Origin: Papaver somniferum
Taxonomy: Eukaryota; Streptophyta; Magnoliopsida; Ranunculales; Papaveraceae
Direction: 5' to 3'
Length of the DNA: 64,000 nt
Assembly (NCBI RefSeq): GCF_003573695.1
Contig: NC_039358.1
Location: forward strand, 233,939,560 to 234,003,559
Every line of letters starts with the position of its first letter. Position 1 is the stretch's first letter. Positions 45,104 through 56,710 of this stretch are shown here, in pieces. The notes under the pieces were generated by a model, which saw only the letters and a list, made by a program, of their open reading frames with translations, was not told the origin of the DNA and did no database searches. The position numbers were made by a program, and so were the translations under genes.

Positions 45104-48100
45104 ACTAGAGTGATGGATTTATCCAACCTAGTCCCTTAGAACATCATTTGTTCGCTACCAACAAGTTCTGTAATAGATCCAGCAGAAACAAGAGCTTCAG
45201 ACAACAAAATGTCTTATCCGATTCCAAACGAAGCCAAACGAAGCTTCAAATCGGGCGATACAAGTGCTTCAAGGGTACTCTCGTCAAAAAAGCAGGATAA
45301 CAAATGTATCTCCTCTCCAAACAAAGCCTAAGAAAGAAAGAGGAACCAGAATCTAAAGAAATCTCTACAGCGAAGAGAAACTTCACTAAGCACGGAGGCC
45401 AGCAAGCTTTCATCAACAATCCACCGGGAAACGAATCTTTCTCTTAAAATATGTTTATCTTCCTCTTAATATATCACATCTATAAGATTTACAACAAAAA
45501 AAAAAATTAGAAAAATCTATTCCAAAAGCTACAGCTTCTTCTTTATAGGAAATCATTTCTCTTAAAGAGTCTTGATTAAAATCAGTAGATGATATTCTTA
45601 TAAAGAAGATGATATTCTTTCTACAGCTTCTTCTTCGATTATAAATCTACAATCAGTAGATGATATTCTTCAAATCCGTTTAGGGGTTTCTCTGAAAATA
45701 GTGATTTTTAGCCTAATCTAGGTTTTCAGTGGATGAAATTCAATGAACATCTACATACCCTTCGTACTTCATACGACACGAATTAGATCGACTACAAAAA
45801 ATCGGGATCGGCGAGGTTGCATCGCAAAAGCAACAGCAGTTAACGATTACAGCCATCGTAGCTTCACGACCAACTCGTGGAGACACTACTGATCCAATCG
45901 TATAGAAATCTCGTGCATCCTATTGCAGCACCAAACTCGTGCAGAAAAACAATGGTGGGAATCACCAGCTCGTGTTCAACTTAGACCAACTCGTGGAGAG
46001 ACCAACGATCTAATCTGACAGTCTAGTCTAGAGAACCAACTCGGAGCAACCATCAGCTCAACTATGTCAAACCAGAAGCGATATCAGAGCAACCATCTCG
46101 TGCGGCGCAGTCAAGAGCATCAATGTCAGCCAGCACGATGCTATTTAGCTCGGACTCATCAGTTCACTTATGAGCACCAATCTCGTACGGGAGCAGCAAC
46201 AACAGTTCACGATTACTGATTGCCTCCACGTCTCAGCCTGATTGGGCTTATCTCTTCACTATACCTTAACTCTAGTTTACGTAAGAGTTTCCTACTGAGT
46301 ATACACCTATCGTGACCACTCACTTAATTTACTTGCTGTTTCAGAAAAGATGATATGCAAAATCGCATCGGAATAGCCATATCGCACATATCCTAACGAT
46401 TGGATCGGACAGTCAGCTTTCTTCGGCTAGTGAACAAACAACCAACACAATGATGTTCAACAGAGTTCCAATCTCGGACTCAATCCATATCAGACAGCTC
46501 AATTAAGAGCAGCAACCTCGGAAAGACAACCAGCACGACGAGTCCGAACTAGAGCACGGACTCGTCAACCTCATACCACCGGCGAGGAAAACAGAGTCAA
46601 CCAACACGATGGTGTTCAACCGAGCTCCAATCTCGGACTCAATCCATATCGGACAGCTCAATCTAGAGCACCATTCTCGGACGGACAACCAGAGCTCGGA
46701 CTTACCAAGTCATCGGTCAAGAGGCATGAACCCTGATCGCACATGGATATCGGAGGCGAGCACGATCTACTCGGACTTATCACAAGTTCACATCCGAGCA
46801 GTAACTCGGATTACACACCCTCTTCTCTTAATTTGCTCTTCTTATTGCATACACGACATCCTAGATTCGTACATGCTAATATGCTATACACAAGGCTCTT
46901 CCATGGCGTCTATTTTAGATAGTCGTTTCAAGACCAACAATTGTATGCTATCAAAAGCAATCATCTCGGATCATCCATAATGGTCCATCCTTGCTCGCGA
47001 AGCTCACCACGATTCGAGATCACCTCGAGAGAAATAAGCTATACAGGAGCACTCTTATCTCCCTATTTCTGAAATTCATTATGTTGCATCACTTCTAAAA
47101 TAATCAAATGCAATCCAGCATACTATAAAACAACATGTGTTTACCTACAGTTCACAAGTATTGTTAACATTTTTAATTAAGACATGATAATTTGTCTTTC
47201 TTGAACGGTTATTAACCTTTAATTGAAACACACAGGGGCTAGAACGAATCGCCAGTGCAAAAGAAAAATGGACATGGTCCAATAAGCAACTATCTAGCTT
47301 AACAGCAGGATAAGTATCTCTAGTCTCAAATGAATACTTAATACCTATATGCTAAATTACATATACCTGTATCAGTAATTGATAATGTTATTCTAAGTGA
47401 CACCTTATTACAAGGGTTAGATGGAATCACTTCAACGAATTGCATGCTTTAGAAGTAAACTTTAGCATCGATATGAGACATTAGAATTGCTTGCCTATTG
47501 GATAAGCAACACCAACTCGCTAATAAAGAGTAGTATGCCACCAATGCATTTCATTTCATTTTGAACATAAGTTCCAAGTAGCCAATCCATGTATGCTCAC
47601 ATAATAATTAGTGGTTAAAGAACCCTTTTTACCGTATTAAGTGATATTCAAAAAGTATGCTCATGTCATTTAACATGCCATTCATAAATTATCATGAAAT
47701 AATTCGCTTAAACTTCCTTACATGCTCAATGCATCCATCTCGGATCGGTTACGACAGTGCATCCGAGCTCGCCAAGCTCACGATTTAGCTTGTCAATAAC
47801 ATCCACAACAGGGGACATTTTCACCTCTTTACCTCTGAATTTATCATTTTATATAAATGAAGTTAAACATGCCAAATATCCATAACTATACTTTCTTTGC
47901 TGTTATTAACTAATAATTGGAATTTCCAGGGGAAAAAAGAAACCTCGGGATAAAGGCTATAAAGCTTGAGGACGATACAATCTCCTACCTTGCTTGCCAA
48001 GGACAAAAAGGGCACTTTCTAACTCATATATTGAATCTACATATGCCTAATCAAGGCACAATTTTGCTTAAGAGCAAGCTAAGAAAATAGCTAGTCGCAA

Positions 48101-48320
48101 AGACTTAAGCCGATACACGTATCGCACTGGTACATCCAGAATCGCGTGTCGCAATCTAGCGAACCTACTCCATAGCGAGCATCACAGTAAGTGACAATGC
48201 GAAACCATATCACATAAAAATGAGTAGAAAATGATTAAATATGGTGAATTATTTAAAAATTATTGAATGCTTTACATGTGATGAATTAACATTTAATGTT
48301 TTGCAGCAAATCTCCATAAT
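45104..48320 (+). other. left internal region of element E, no gene
   Basis: No protein domain. 45890-46190 repeats (A/C)AACTCGTG and ACCAACTCG phrases. 46410-46700 has a direct repeat in which AATCTCGGACTCAATCCATA occurs at 46471 and 46630. The plus frame at 46609-46980 is composition-driven. Confidence 0.5.
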
Positions 48321-48860
48321 GGTCGGAGAATTCAGTTAAGTCGGATTAATATCCGCATAAGGTTAGAGTCGGACTCAACGTAATCCGCATAAAGGCAGTA
48401 TTATCATGCATTAGGAACTAGCATTATGCCAGATAGAGTTAGAGTCGGATTAGTTGAAATCTGCGTAAAGGCATGCTTATCATGCACTAAGGTTAGAGTC
48501 GGATTAGTCGAGATGGTAATTGGGGAACGATACCCATCCGAGAAAACATCTTCTCGAGATCATTGCAAATGGTATCTGGGCAAACCAAACCCTCGTGCGA
48601 GAAAATATCTTCTCAAAACCATCACGATAGTAATCGGGCTATGGACCCCATTTGAGAAAACCTCTTCTCAATGCATAATAATTTTCAAATTTTTGTTTAA
48701 TTCATTATTTTCATCTGTTGAATGTATGTATATTATATATATTGTTGTTTGCAGGTTAAATTACACAATATTGTTCTATTATGAATGACAACACGGGCAT
48801 GACCCCTATGCGAGGAAACATCTCCCCAAGACCATCACGAATGGTAAGGTGCTAGCCACA
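48320..48860. repeat. two short tandem arrays inside element E
   Basis: GGTTAGAGTCGGA(C/T)T(C/A) with AATC(C/T)GCRTAAAGGCA recurs about every 60-65 bases at 48337-48515. Then GAGAAAACATCTTCTC-like units followed by CCATCACGA recur about every 60-70 bases at 48535-48670, with one more copy at 48808-48845. Confidence 0.7.
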
Positions 48861-49379
48861 CCATTCCATCCTCAAACAGGATGATGCGAGAAATGCTCAA
48901 GCTACCCGAGATGGATACATTGACCTAGGGTAATGTCATCTCGACCACGAGTCAGATGATGTCATGTACTTCAGGAGGTACCCTATAGTTGACTCACTTT
49001 AGGCTAAAGTGTGAATCAACTATCAGAGGTATAGCCCTCACTCTAGTTAGTGCCACGAGCCGACTATGAGGCAGAATCCTTCCTAAAGAGAATCACTATA
49101 CATAATTTACGAATATATGTTCAATAAGGACACATATTCGTCATCAGAAGGATCCTTGACATCCTCTAGACTTGTATTGTAAGAGGTTATCTAGCCAAAG
49201 GGAAAGCTGATCACTTCTCGGACTTATAGCCCATAACTTGTCTAAGGACTAAAAGGATACCACTATGGTATGACCCTCATAGAAATCGCACACAAGTGCA
49301 GCAACTGTATCAAGGTACAAGCTACAGGTAGTAGCATCATAAATGATAATTTAGAAAATGGAGTTAGGGGAAAACCTTG

Positions 49380-49900
49380 ACTTTGGATTTCAAAAGATAT
49401 AAGATCTTAAGCTTCCAAAATCCAAAGGGGGCAGTATATACCCTCGATACTTTCATATTGAGGAAATATGTAAGTTCTCGGGGCAGGACTCTGATTACGA
49501 TCCGAAGGCATTTCGAGTCCCCACAGACATAAGCCTCCAATTGGAGCACGAAGTAAGACCTCGGACTCCACTCCGAAGACACTCAAAAAAATCTTACGTC
49601 CACACGATTTGAGGCAAACCGTAAGTCCTCGGGGAAAGGCTTCGGACTGCCATCCGAAGAAATTTTGAGTCCCCACAGATGTAAGCATCTGATACATCTC
49701 GGAACCAAAACAAGACCTCGTACTACCATCCGAAAGCATCTGATAGGAGCATTAACTCGGACTCACCAGTCCACATCCGAAGCATGTAGTAAGTCCTTGG
49801 AGCAGCACGATTTGAGGCATGTAGTAAGTCCTCGGAGCATGACCCCAGACTGCAATCTCAAAGTCATTTGGAAAGACCCCACATCGATGTGTCACACGCA
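49380..49900. repeat. degenerate repeats of about 90-180 bp in element E
   Basis: GTAAGTCCTCGG followed by GGACT...CCGAAG and GAGTCCCCACAGA(C/T)(A/G)TAAGC occurs at about 49460-49560 and 49620-49690, with partial copies to 49890. Confidence 0.65.
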
Positions 49901-50823
49901 TAACACTTTTTACACCAGTAAAAAGATACAGGATTCAAAGATTATATATCTCCAACTTATCTCAATCTATTCCATTTGATTTCATTTAAATATGTCTTGG
50001 ATTTGTTCAAAAACTTATCCTCTCAAATGCTAACAGAAGCATATATGTTGAAATATACCCATACTGATGAACCCTCATCGCTCGGAGCAAGGATCAAGCT
50101 ACAGATGCCAAGTCAATCAGCCAATTGCGAAGAAAGCTAAGTATCACCTTTATTAAGGAGCTATATCACTGTGCACTCCATTAATTCTTCTATCAATATA
50201 CTTAATAGCTTAATATTATAGCTTAAATAGATTACATATACATGAGAAACATTCATACCATAATCATGCTTAATGATATCAAATATCTTATTTGTCTATG
50301 CCAATGCAAGACTTTAAACTGTGTTTACCTCTTACAACTGTAGTACTTGACTACTATAATGTTTATGCTTGTGAAGCACAACGACCACGAGCATAAGGAC
50401 TGCCTCAGAACTTCACACAAGAATAAGGGCAAGTATTAATACTTTTAAAAGCTGGTTATATTCTTCTGCGAAGTTCTTTCAGCAACAAAGAGCCTGGAAG
50501 CTCGGTACCACACACCACCAACTGAAGTCATGAACCAACTCCAGCAAAGAATCAAAGACCAAGAATTGAGAGCGACCTCGCATTGTTACTCACAGTCGCA
50601 AATCGCACATCTACATCGTGTAGCACAGATCACGGACCGTGAAGCACAAACATCGCAACAACCAACTCGGACGACCCCAACCAAACACTCTACAAAAGTG
50701 AAGTCTAACTACAAGCCAGATCGGAACCAAGCATTTTCAGAAACCTCGCTCAGCCACTTCTTTCGCCTCCACTGCCATACCGATGTTGATTTGCTTAAGG
50801 ATTATTATTCCAACAATCCTCAA

Positions 50824-50837
50824 CCAAAGGAGCAAAA
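50824..50837 (+). other. polypurine tract of element E
   Basis: CCAAAGGAGCAAAA directly before the 3' LTR. Confidence 0.65.
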
Positions 50838-51312
50838 TGTGAGGGAAAAATATCATCTCGCTACGTGGTGCAAGATTAGGAGCCAAAGTATCTTACTATG
50901 ATATACCCAACTACACTATGTACACCCAACTACTTGGTCTTATCCTATCTAGTCATCCCTATGGGCATAAATGTAATTTAATGTAACCACCTACCCTATA
51001 TAAGAGAAAGAGAAATAGGGTTAGGAGGATCTTCCTTTAGATGGTCTCTAGCTAAGGCTAGACCTCTTTCTCCTGCTAGCTAAGGGGCCTCCTTCTTCTT
51101 CCTTAGATCTCCATGAGAGCCTCTCCAATGGAGATTATGTAACAACTCACAACATAGTGAAATCCGTGGATGTAGGTCACAATTGACCGAACCACGTAAA
51201 AAGATCTGTCTCCCTTTATATTCCTGCACCTTTATCTTCTTTTGTGTGTGTTTGATGTGTTTTGATGGATAAAATCATCATGGGTGTAGGGATCAGAAAA
51301 GATGAAACTATA
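50838..51312 (+). repeat. 3' LTR of element E (475 bp)
   Basis: TGTGAGGGAAA... to ...GAAACTATA, with a 15-base insertion after the TATA box (51028-51042) and about 25 substitutions against the 5' copy. U5 motif at 51165-51200. Confidence 0.92.
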
Positions 51313-51399
51313 GTCACCACCGTGACTGGAGAAATAGTTGTATGGATTTAATAACCATCTTCTATTGTCATGGTCGAAGGAGAATCAAACCAGTCACAG

Positions 51400-52420
51400 A
51401 GAGTTCCAATGGCGTTAAGATGAGCTCATCTCGTTCTGTTAGTGGTGACATACCAATGGAGGAAAAGAGATCACCCGATATCGTGCAGGCATGATCCTGT
51501 AGGAAAAAGAGATAACCCCATCTCATGATGGAAAAACTCCAACGGTGATAGAGATCACTGATCTCGTGGTGGCCTGAACCTAATGGTGAATGGGATCATC
51601 CGATCCCATTAAAAATAAGCTTGGTGATGAAACAAGTCATCCAGGTGGAGATGATATCCCGGTGGAAAAAAAATATCCTATCTCGTGAAGGAAAAGCTCC
51701 AATGGAGGAAGAGATCATCCGATCTCTTGAAGGCACGATCCTACAGACGAAAGAAATCATCTGATTTCATGAAGTGCCATAACTCTGATGGCATAAGAGA
51801 TCATCCGATCTGGTGGAGGAATAATACCAATGGTGCGAAAGACATCATTTAACCTCGTAAAAGCATTACCCTGGTGGAAAAAGAGGTTATCTAATCTCAT
51901 GTAGACATTAAGACGAAAGAAATCGTCCGATCTCGTGAAATTGAAACATTAAAAGGCGATAGATAAGATCATCCCATCCGATCCCATCGATATCGTGAAG
52001 ATAATGCTCTGGAAGAACAAAGAGTTATCTCGCGGAGGAAGAACCTGGACGGAGATAAATACATCCATCCGATCTCGTGCAGGCATGATCCTGTAGGTTA
52101 TAAAGATAAACCCACCTCGTGAAAGAAAAAACCCAACGGCGGAGGAGATCATCCGATCTCATGAAACAATAATCTCGTGAAGGCAGGACCCTGATGACTT
52201 GCCAAAGATATCATCTAACCTCATGAATGCATAACCTCAATGGTGAAATAGATCATCCGACCTCATGAAGGCATGAACCTTGACTGCCAAAGAGACCATC
52301 CGATCTCGTGATGGAAAAATTCTAAAGTAGATAGATGGGGATCATCCGATCCCGTGGAGGCACCATCACGATGAAAAAGGGAGTTATCCGATCTCGTGAA
52401 GGCAAAATATTGATAGGTCA
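51400..52420. repeat. degenerate tandem repeat, about 50-60 bp, in element D
   Basis: GAGATCATCCGATCTCGTG(A/G)AGGCA-like phrases, followed by an AACCCTGATGG-like spacer, recur throughout (for example near 51470, 51715, 51800, 52070, 52145, 52250, 52300 and 52380). The palindrome-like GATCATCCGATC is the common core. No gene. Confidence 0.7.
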
Positions 52421-55385
52421 ATATAATCTTATGAGCGATGTAACCATACGATGGAATAATTGATTGGAATTCATCACCAATCACTATTGTCTCAAGTAAA
52501 AACTTGTCTATCACAGAGGTCAATCCGCTATGTAGACAATCTACCTGACGAACTCTAGATAAAACAATCACCATTGCTGCCATGACGATGCGACGAACAG
52601 ATGCCAATGGTGGAAGAAGAAAGAGCTTCCCGATAAGATAGTTATCTGGACTTAATCGACGATAACTGCTAATGAGTGGGTGCTCCTGACAAAGAAAGAA
52701 ATCATAACAAAATCTTTGATGAAACAAAAGTTTCAACTCGGAAAGCAACAACCCCTGAAGGAAACGCTTACCCATAATTGCTGTGACAAAAAGCAATCAC
52801 AATTGCTTCCATCCCGATGTGACGAACAGAAAAGTAAAACCCCAAAAAACAGGGAGGTTTTAATAATGTATGACGCCATTGGTGGAAAAATAAGGAACCA
52901 CCTAATGAGATAGCTAACGCTGACAAAGAAAGGGAATATCACATCTTCGGCAAACAAAATCTCTCATAAAACAGACGAGCTTTGTTTTAAGTAGTAACCC
53001 AGAAGGACAAGCTTCCTGGTGGTTACGATCCATGACGATTGATGGTGAAAGGAGAGTTCACCCGCCCACATAATCGTAGTGCCGAGTCTCGCTGCCAATC
53101 GACTGATTAATCAACCTCATTGGAGGAGTACCACCTCGTGCTGACAATAAAGGAGCCAGAGGCACCCGAGCTGCAAATTTTGCATGCACTTACGAAGTGA
53201 CCATGACGACAAATGACGGAGTAAGGGCTCGCTGCCATGATAATAGATTGGAGTTAATCACTAATCTCTATCACTATGGTTCCAAGACGAACTGTTGCTG
53301 CATGCTTCCTAATTGACGAAGCCATGACGAGCAGCATTACTATGATGAACTCGGGCGAGCCAATTCGTGATTGCCCATCCGATCATCGGCAAGACAATGA
53401 CGTAATCATACTAGCTCGGAGTAGCAGCTCAGAGAAACAATTCGGGCTCACCATCTAGATTCAACGTCGGACGAACCATTCGGAAGAGGGCTGATCAACT
53501 TAAGCAAACTCACCATATCACTCTTGACCATTAACTCGGACGAGCCAATTAACGATGGTCTGAAGAGCCTCACAGCAATGACGAACAAAGATGGCAACCC
53601 CACGAAGGTAAAATTGGAGGGACGACTCCCCATGATGGAAACTTGTGATCAAAAATAGTGGTCATGAAATACTATGATACATTTTCATAACACAAAGACA
53701 AAGGGTACATACTATTGGTCACGAAACCAATTGAGTCCCAAAGGCGCACAGACGAAGCAAGAAATATGATAATGAGCTATTTTCTTTGTGCGTACAAGGA
53801 AGGATCCAAAATGACGAAACAATCAATTGGGTCTAAACACCAATCAGTACGAATATATAAATGATGATAACAGAGAGATTGGACACCAATCACTATATAA
53901 ATGAAGTGACATGTATAAGGGGTCCAATCCCAGCCTCATGAAGTACGAAGGATGTCTGTTAACACCAGACCAAGCCATGGAGATATGGCAAGCCCAGCAA
54001 GGAGGCGTTAACTGAACCAAAACTTAAGCAGATCAATGGTGCTATCCTATGGAGTCCATGAAGGACGACCGCTCCCCTCTGATGACGACAATTAAAGGAA
54101 CCATTATCCATACATAAGAAATGGTGACCACCGTCCATACTATTTGTTGCACCAACAGCAACCCACGAATGGGGCATCGAAGAAATGCTACTCTCAAAAA
54201 TGTAAAAGCAAATCTAGAAGTGAAAATTGTATAGTAGCAGACATCACTCGCAAAACCGCTATGAGCGAAGAGGGTGGTCACCCTACAATGGTGGTTGGAG
54301 AGCTTAAATTTCTTATCTCACTTTCATAGCATTCACGAAAAAATGAAAAGTCAAGACGGTACAGGAGCATCTCATCATGAAGATCCCTACACACTGATCA
54401 GTTTAACAAGACGAAGCAGTCGTTAACATAACGATGCAGCTCCATAATGAATTATGACACCCATGACGCGCAATCCAATAAATTAAGGTGAAATTCACCC
54501 ATGAAATCATCCTAGAGCTGCATCGCTCAGTAATCCAAGACGTCCCCACTAGAAGGTCAAACTATGAAGTAACCACTACCACGATCGGAGAAAAGATGAC
54601 ACTCACGATCATAAGTCAGTATACACAATGATGTCACACTAAGAACAACATATTGGAGGTCCGAGATAATAAGTCTTACATAAGCCGTACGAGCCGGACG
54701 CATGCAATTTAAGCCACCATGACGTGCAAAATAGGGGAGCCAAATAAAATCTCCACATAATCCTCCATGAAAGGAAAATATTGCTAAGAAGGTCACTACC
54801 CAAAGCAACAACAGACATCTCCAAGATGAGATAGGAGAGTACCTTACCATTCTAACGAGAATGACAAAAATTCGGCGGATACATTCGTCCACATCATCAA
54901 AAATGGAGTATAGAAATTGCTAGAGAGGCCATGAAGCCGAGCTAGCAAAATCTACATTCCTTGAATGAGATCCCATTTGGAACAATAATATAAACATTTT
55001 TTTTGGATATTCTTTTTTATTTTAATTTTTCTTTTGAATTTTTTCGTACTTAGGATTTATTTTTATTTTGTTTATATATTTTCTTTTTTGCATTGCATAT
55101 AGTTTGGATTCCAAACAGTACTCTTCTAAAAGCCCATCAATATCATGGCACAGTGCTAGCCACACCTTTCATTCTACAACGAATGAAGCGGGGATATCCT
55201 AAGCTACCTAATACGAAAACAGACCTAAGATAATGCCATCACGATCATGAAATCGGATGATGTCCTGCCACAACAGGAGATATCTAGAATTGGGGTACTT
55301 GTGTCTGGCTAAGGCAAAAATCACCTAACCGAGATATGTATACTCTTATGGAAACGAAACTCCCATGCCGAACTTAAGAGCCTGA
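52421..55385 (+). other. right internal region of element D, no gene
   Basis: Many short ORFs on both strands without domain features. GACGA/CATGACGA phrases are frequent, as in the internal DNA of E. 55000-55090 is T-rich. 55145-55300 resembles 48839-48990 of element E (GTGCTAGCCACACC, then CGGATGATGTC), marking the last recognisable element sequence. Confidence 0.5.
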
Positions 55386-56650
55386 TTGATTGTGAAAAGA
55401 AGATTCTCCGTCGGAGGTTTATGTGGGTTTTCCTTCCCACTAATCAAGCCAATACTAATTCTTTTGCCACTTCCTGTGATCACTCGTATAGAAATGGCTG
55501 GTGGATTGTTTCTCCAACATCAGCTTAATTATCAATGCGGTGTGAACGGGGAGTTGACGATTGGAGATGTCACCTAGATTATGCAATTAATTACGTACGG
55601 ATAGAGACAAGTAAACAATTGGCGACGAAAGTTCAAAAAATCTAATCAGTGCCACAGTTCTATTTCAAAAAATTATACACCTTAATTTGACTTTCGACAT
55701 ATTTTCTCCAAAAATGTTCCACCGACGCTCATATCTACCGTTTGGTCTTTGAAGATGCCTTCTTTGGAGGAGTTTAAGAATATAAGATGGCAAGTTTTCA
55801 AATGACCAATTCTTTCGCCAAGGTAAATAAGAGCAATTATACGTTCAGCTTTGGTGGACACAAAGCATCAGCTGCAGCTACCGAGCATGGACACGGGCCA
55901 GAAAGCATAGGCCTTATAAAACAAGGATTTGTATTCGGCTATTCAAGTCAAACTAGGAGACAAACTAAAACATAAAGCAAATATAAAGAAACTAACACCA
56001 AGTTTACACTTATATCTTCTGACAGCCTTGAAAACGGGTTTTCGTTTGTTTTTCCTGGACCTTCACTCCAGTTTCCTTTGGTTAGAGTGCAAGACAGACA
56101 AGTCTCATATTTGTTGTCTTTCTTCTCTTTAGTCTGGATGGTAACGTCATTCACCCCTGCATCAATCGCGTGACTTTTGGGACCTTTTTTGAAACTTTTC
56201 TTCTTTTGGATTTAGATGTAGCGTATTCAAGTCAGGGCTCTCAAGGAAAACACAATTATAGTCGGCCTTGGCTATATATAGCGGGAAACTGAACTTTTGT
56301 TCACAGTTTTGGTGGACACAAAGCATCGGCCGAACCTTACAACCAGAAATATAAATGCCAATGGTGAACCTTACACAAAGCATAGGCCTTGTTTGTTTCC
56401 CTCATTACAATGTGGAACTCAAAAATGCATGGACACGGGCCAGAAATTATACGTCAAAAACGATTTTTGGAAAGAAATTATACGTCAAAAACGATTTTTG
56501 GAAATAAATTAATGACAATACATAAAAATAATATCTTTAACAGTATTTGATTTTTTGAAGCAAATTAATGACGATACATTAAAACAATATCTTTCTGTAA
56601 AAGCAATAAGTATATTTTGATAATGCCATATTCAGAAACCTAAGTTTCAA
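55386..56650 (+). other. upstream region of the protease gene
   Basis: No gene. A segment beginning TTTGGTGGACACAAAGCATC and running through CATGGACACGGGCCAGAAA occurs at 55849-55905 and, spread over more DNA, at 56310-56445, so part of the upstream region was duplicated. A 33-base tandem repeat (AAATTATACGTCAAAAACGA start) lies at 56444-56510, and AATTAATGAC(A/G)ATACAT...AATATCTTT recurs at 56507 and 56564. Confidence 0.6.
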
Positions 56651-56653
56651 TTT

Positions 56654-56661
56654 TATATATA
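56654..56661 (+). promoter_or_regulatory. TATA box of the protease gene
   Basis: TATATATA, 50-57 bases before the ATG, giving a short leader of roughly 20-30 bases. Confidence 0.55.
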
Positions 56662-56710
56662 CATTCAGCATAATGCTTGTTCCATATTGCTAGAAACCAT
56701 AAACCAAAAA

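Larger units (their letters stand above)
44624..51312 (+). mobile_element. element E: complete non-autonomous LTR element (6.7 kb)
   Basis: Two LTRs with GTCAC at 44619-44623 and 51313-51317. The primer binding site and purine tract are in place. The 5.75-kb internal region has no gag or pol domain. It is made of GA/TC-rich, AACTCGGAC-type and tandemly repeated DNA. The LTRs differ by about 5% by eye. It is a relative of element D, into which it inserted. Both LTRs end ...ACTATA instead of ...ACTACA. Confidence 0.92.
43567..55385 (+). mobile_element. element D: non-autonomous LTR element, 3' end missing, containing element E
   Basis: 5' LTR 43567-44071 and primer binding site 44075, followed by internal DNA up to 44623 and, after element E, from 51318 to about 55385. 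The right internal part is recognisably related to E's (48839-48990 resembles 55145-55300). No 3' LTR, no purine tract and no copy of the expected target duplication (CAGGT at 43562-43566) is seen near 55.4 kb. Together with the missing half of the Tat element, this suggests a deletion. No protein domain is recognised. Confidence 0.7.

Noticed and set aside
48426..48788. 120-residue ORF with VRVGLVE repeats
   Set aside because: The repeats mirror a 60-65-bp DNA tandem array inside element E, so it is not an independent gene.
51400..52420. CRISPR-like repeat/spacer arrangement
   Set aside because: Units are degenerate, spacing is irregular, and the context is a plant retroelement. CRISPR is not expected.
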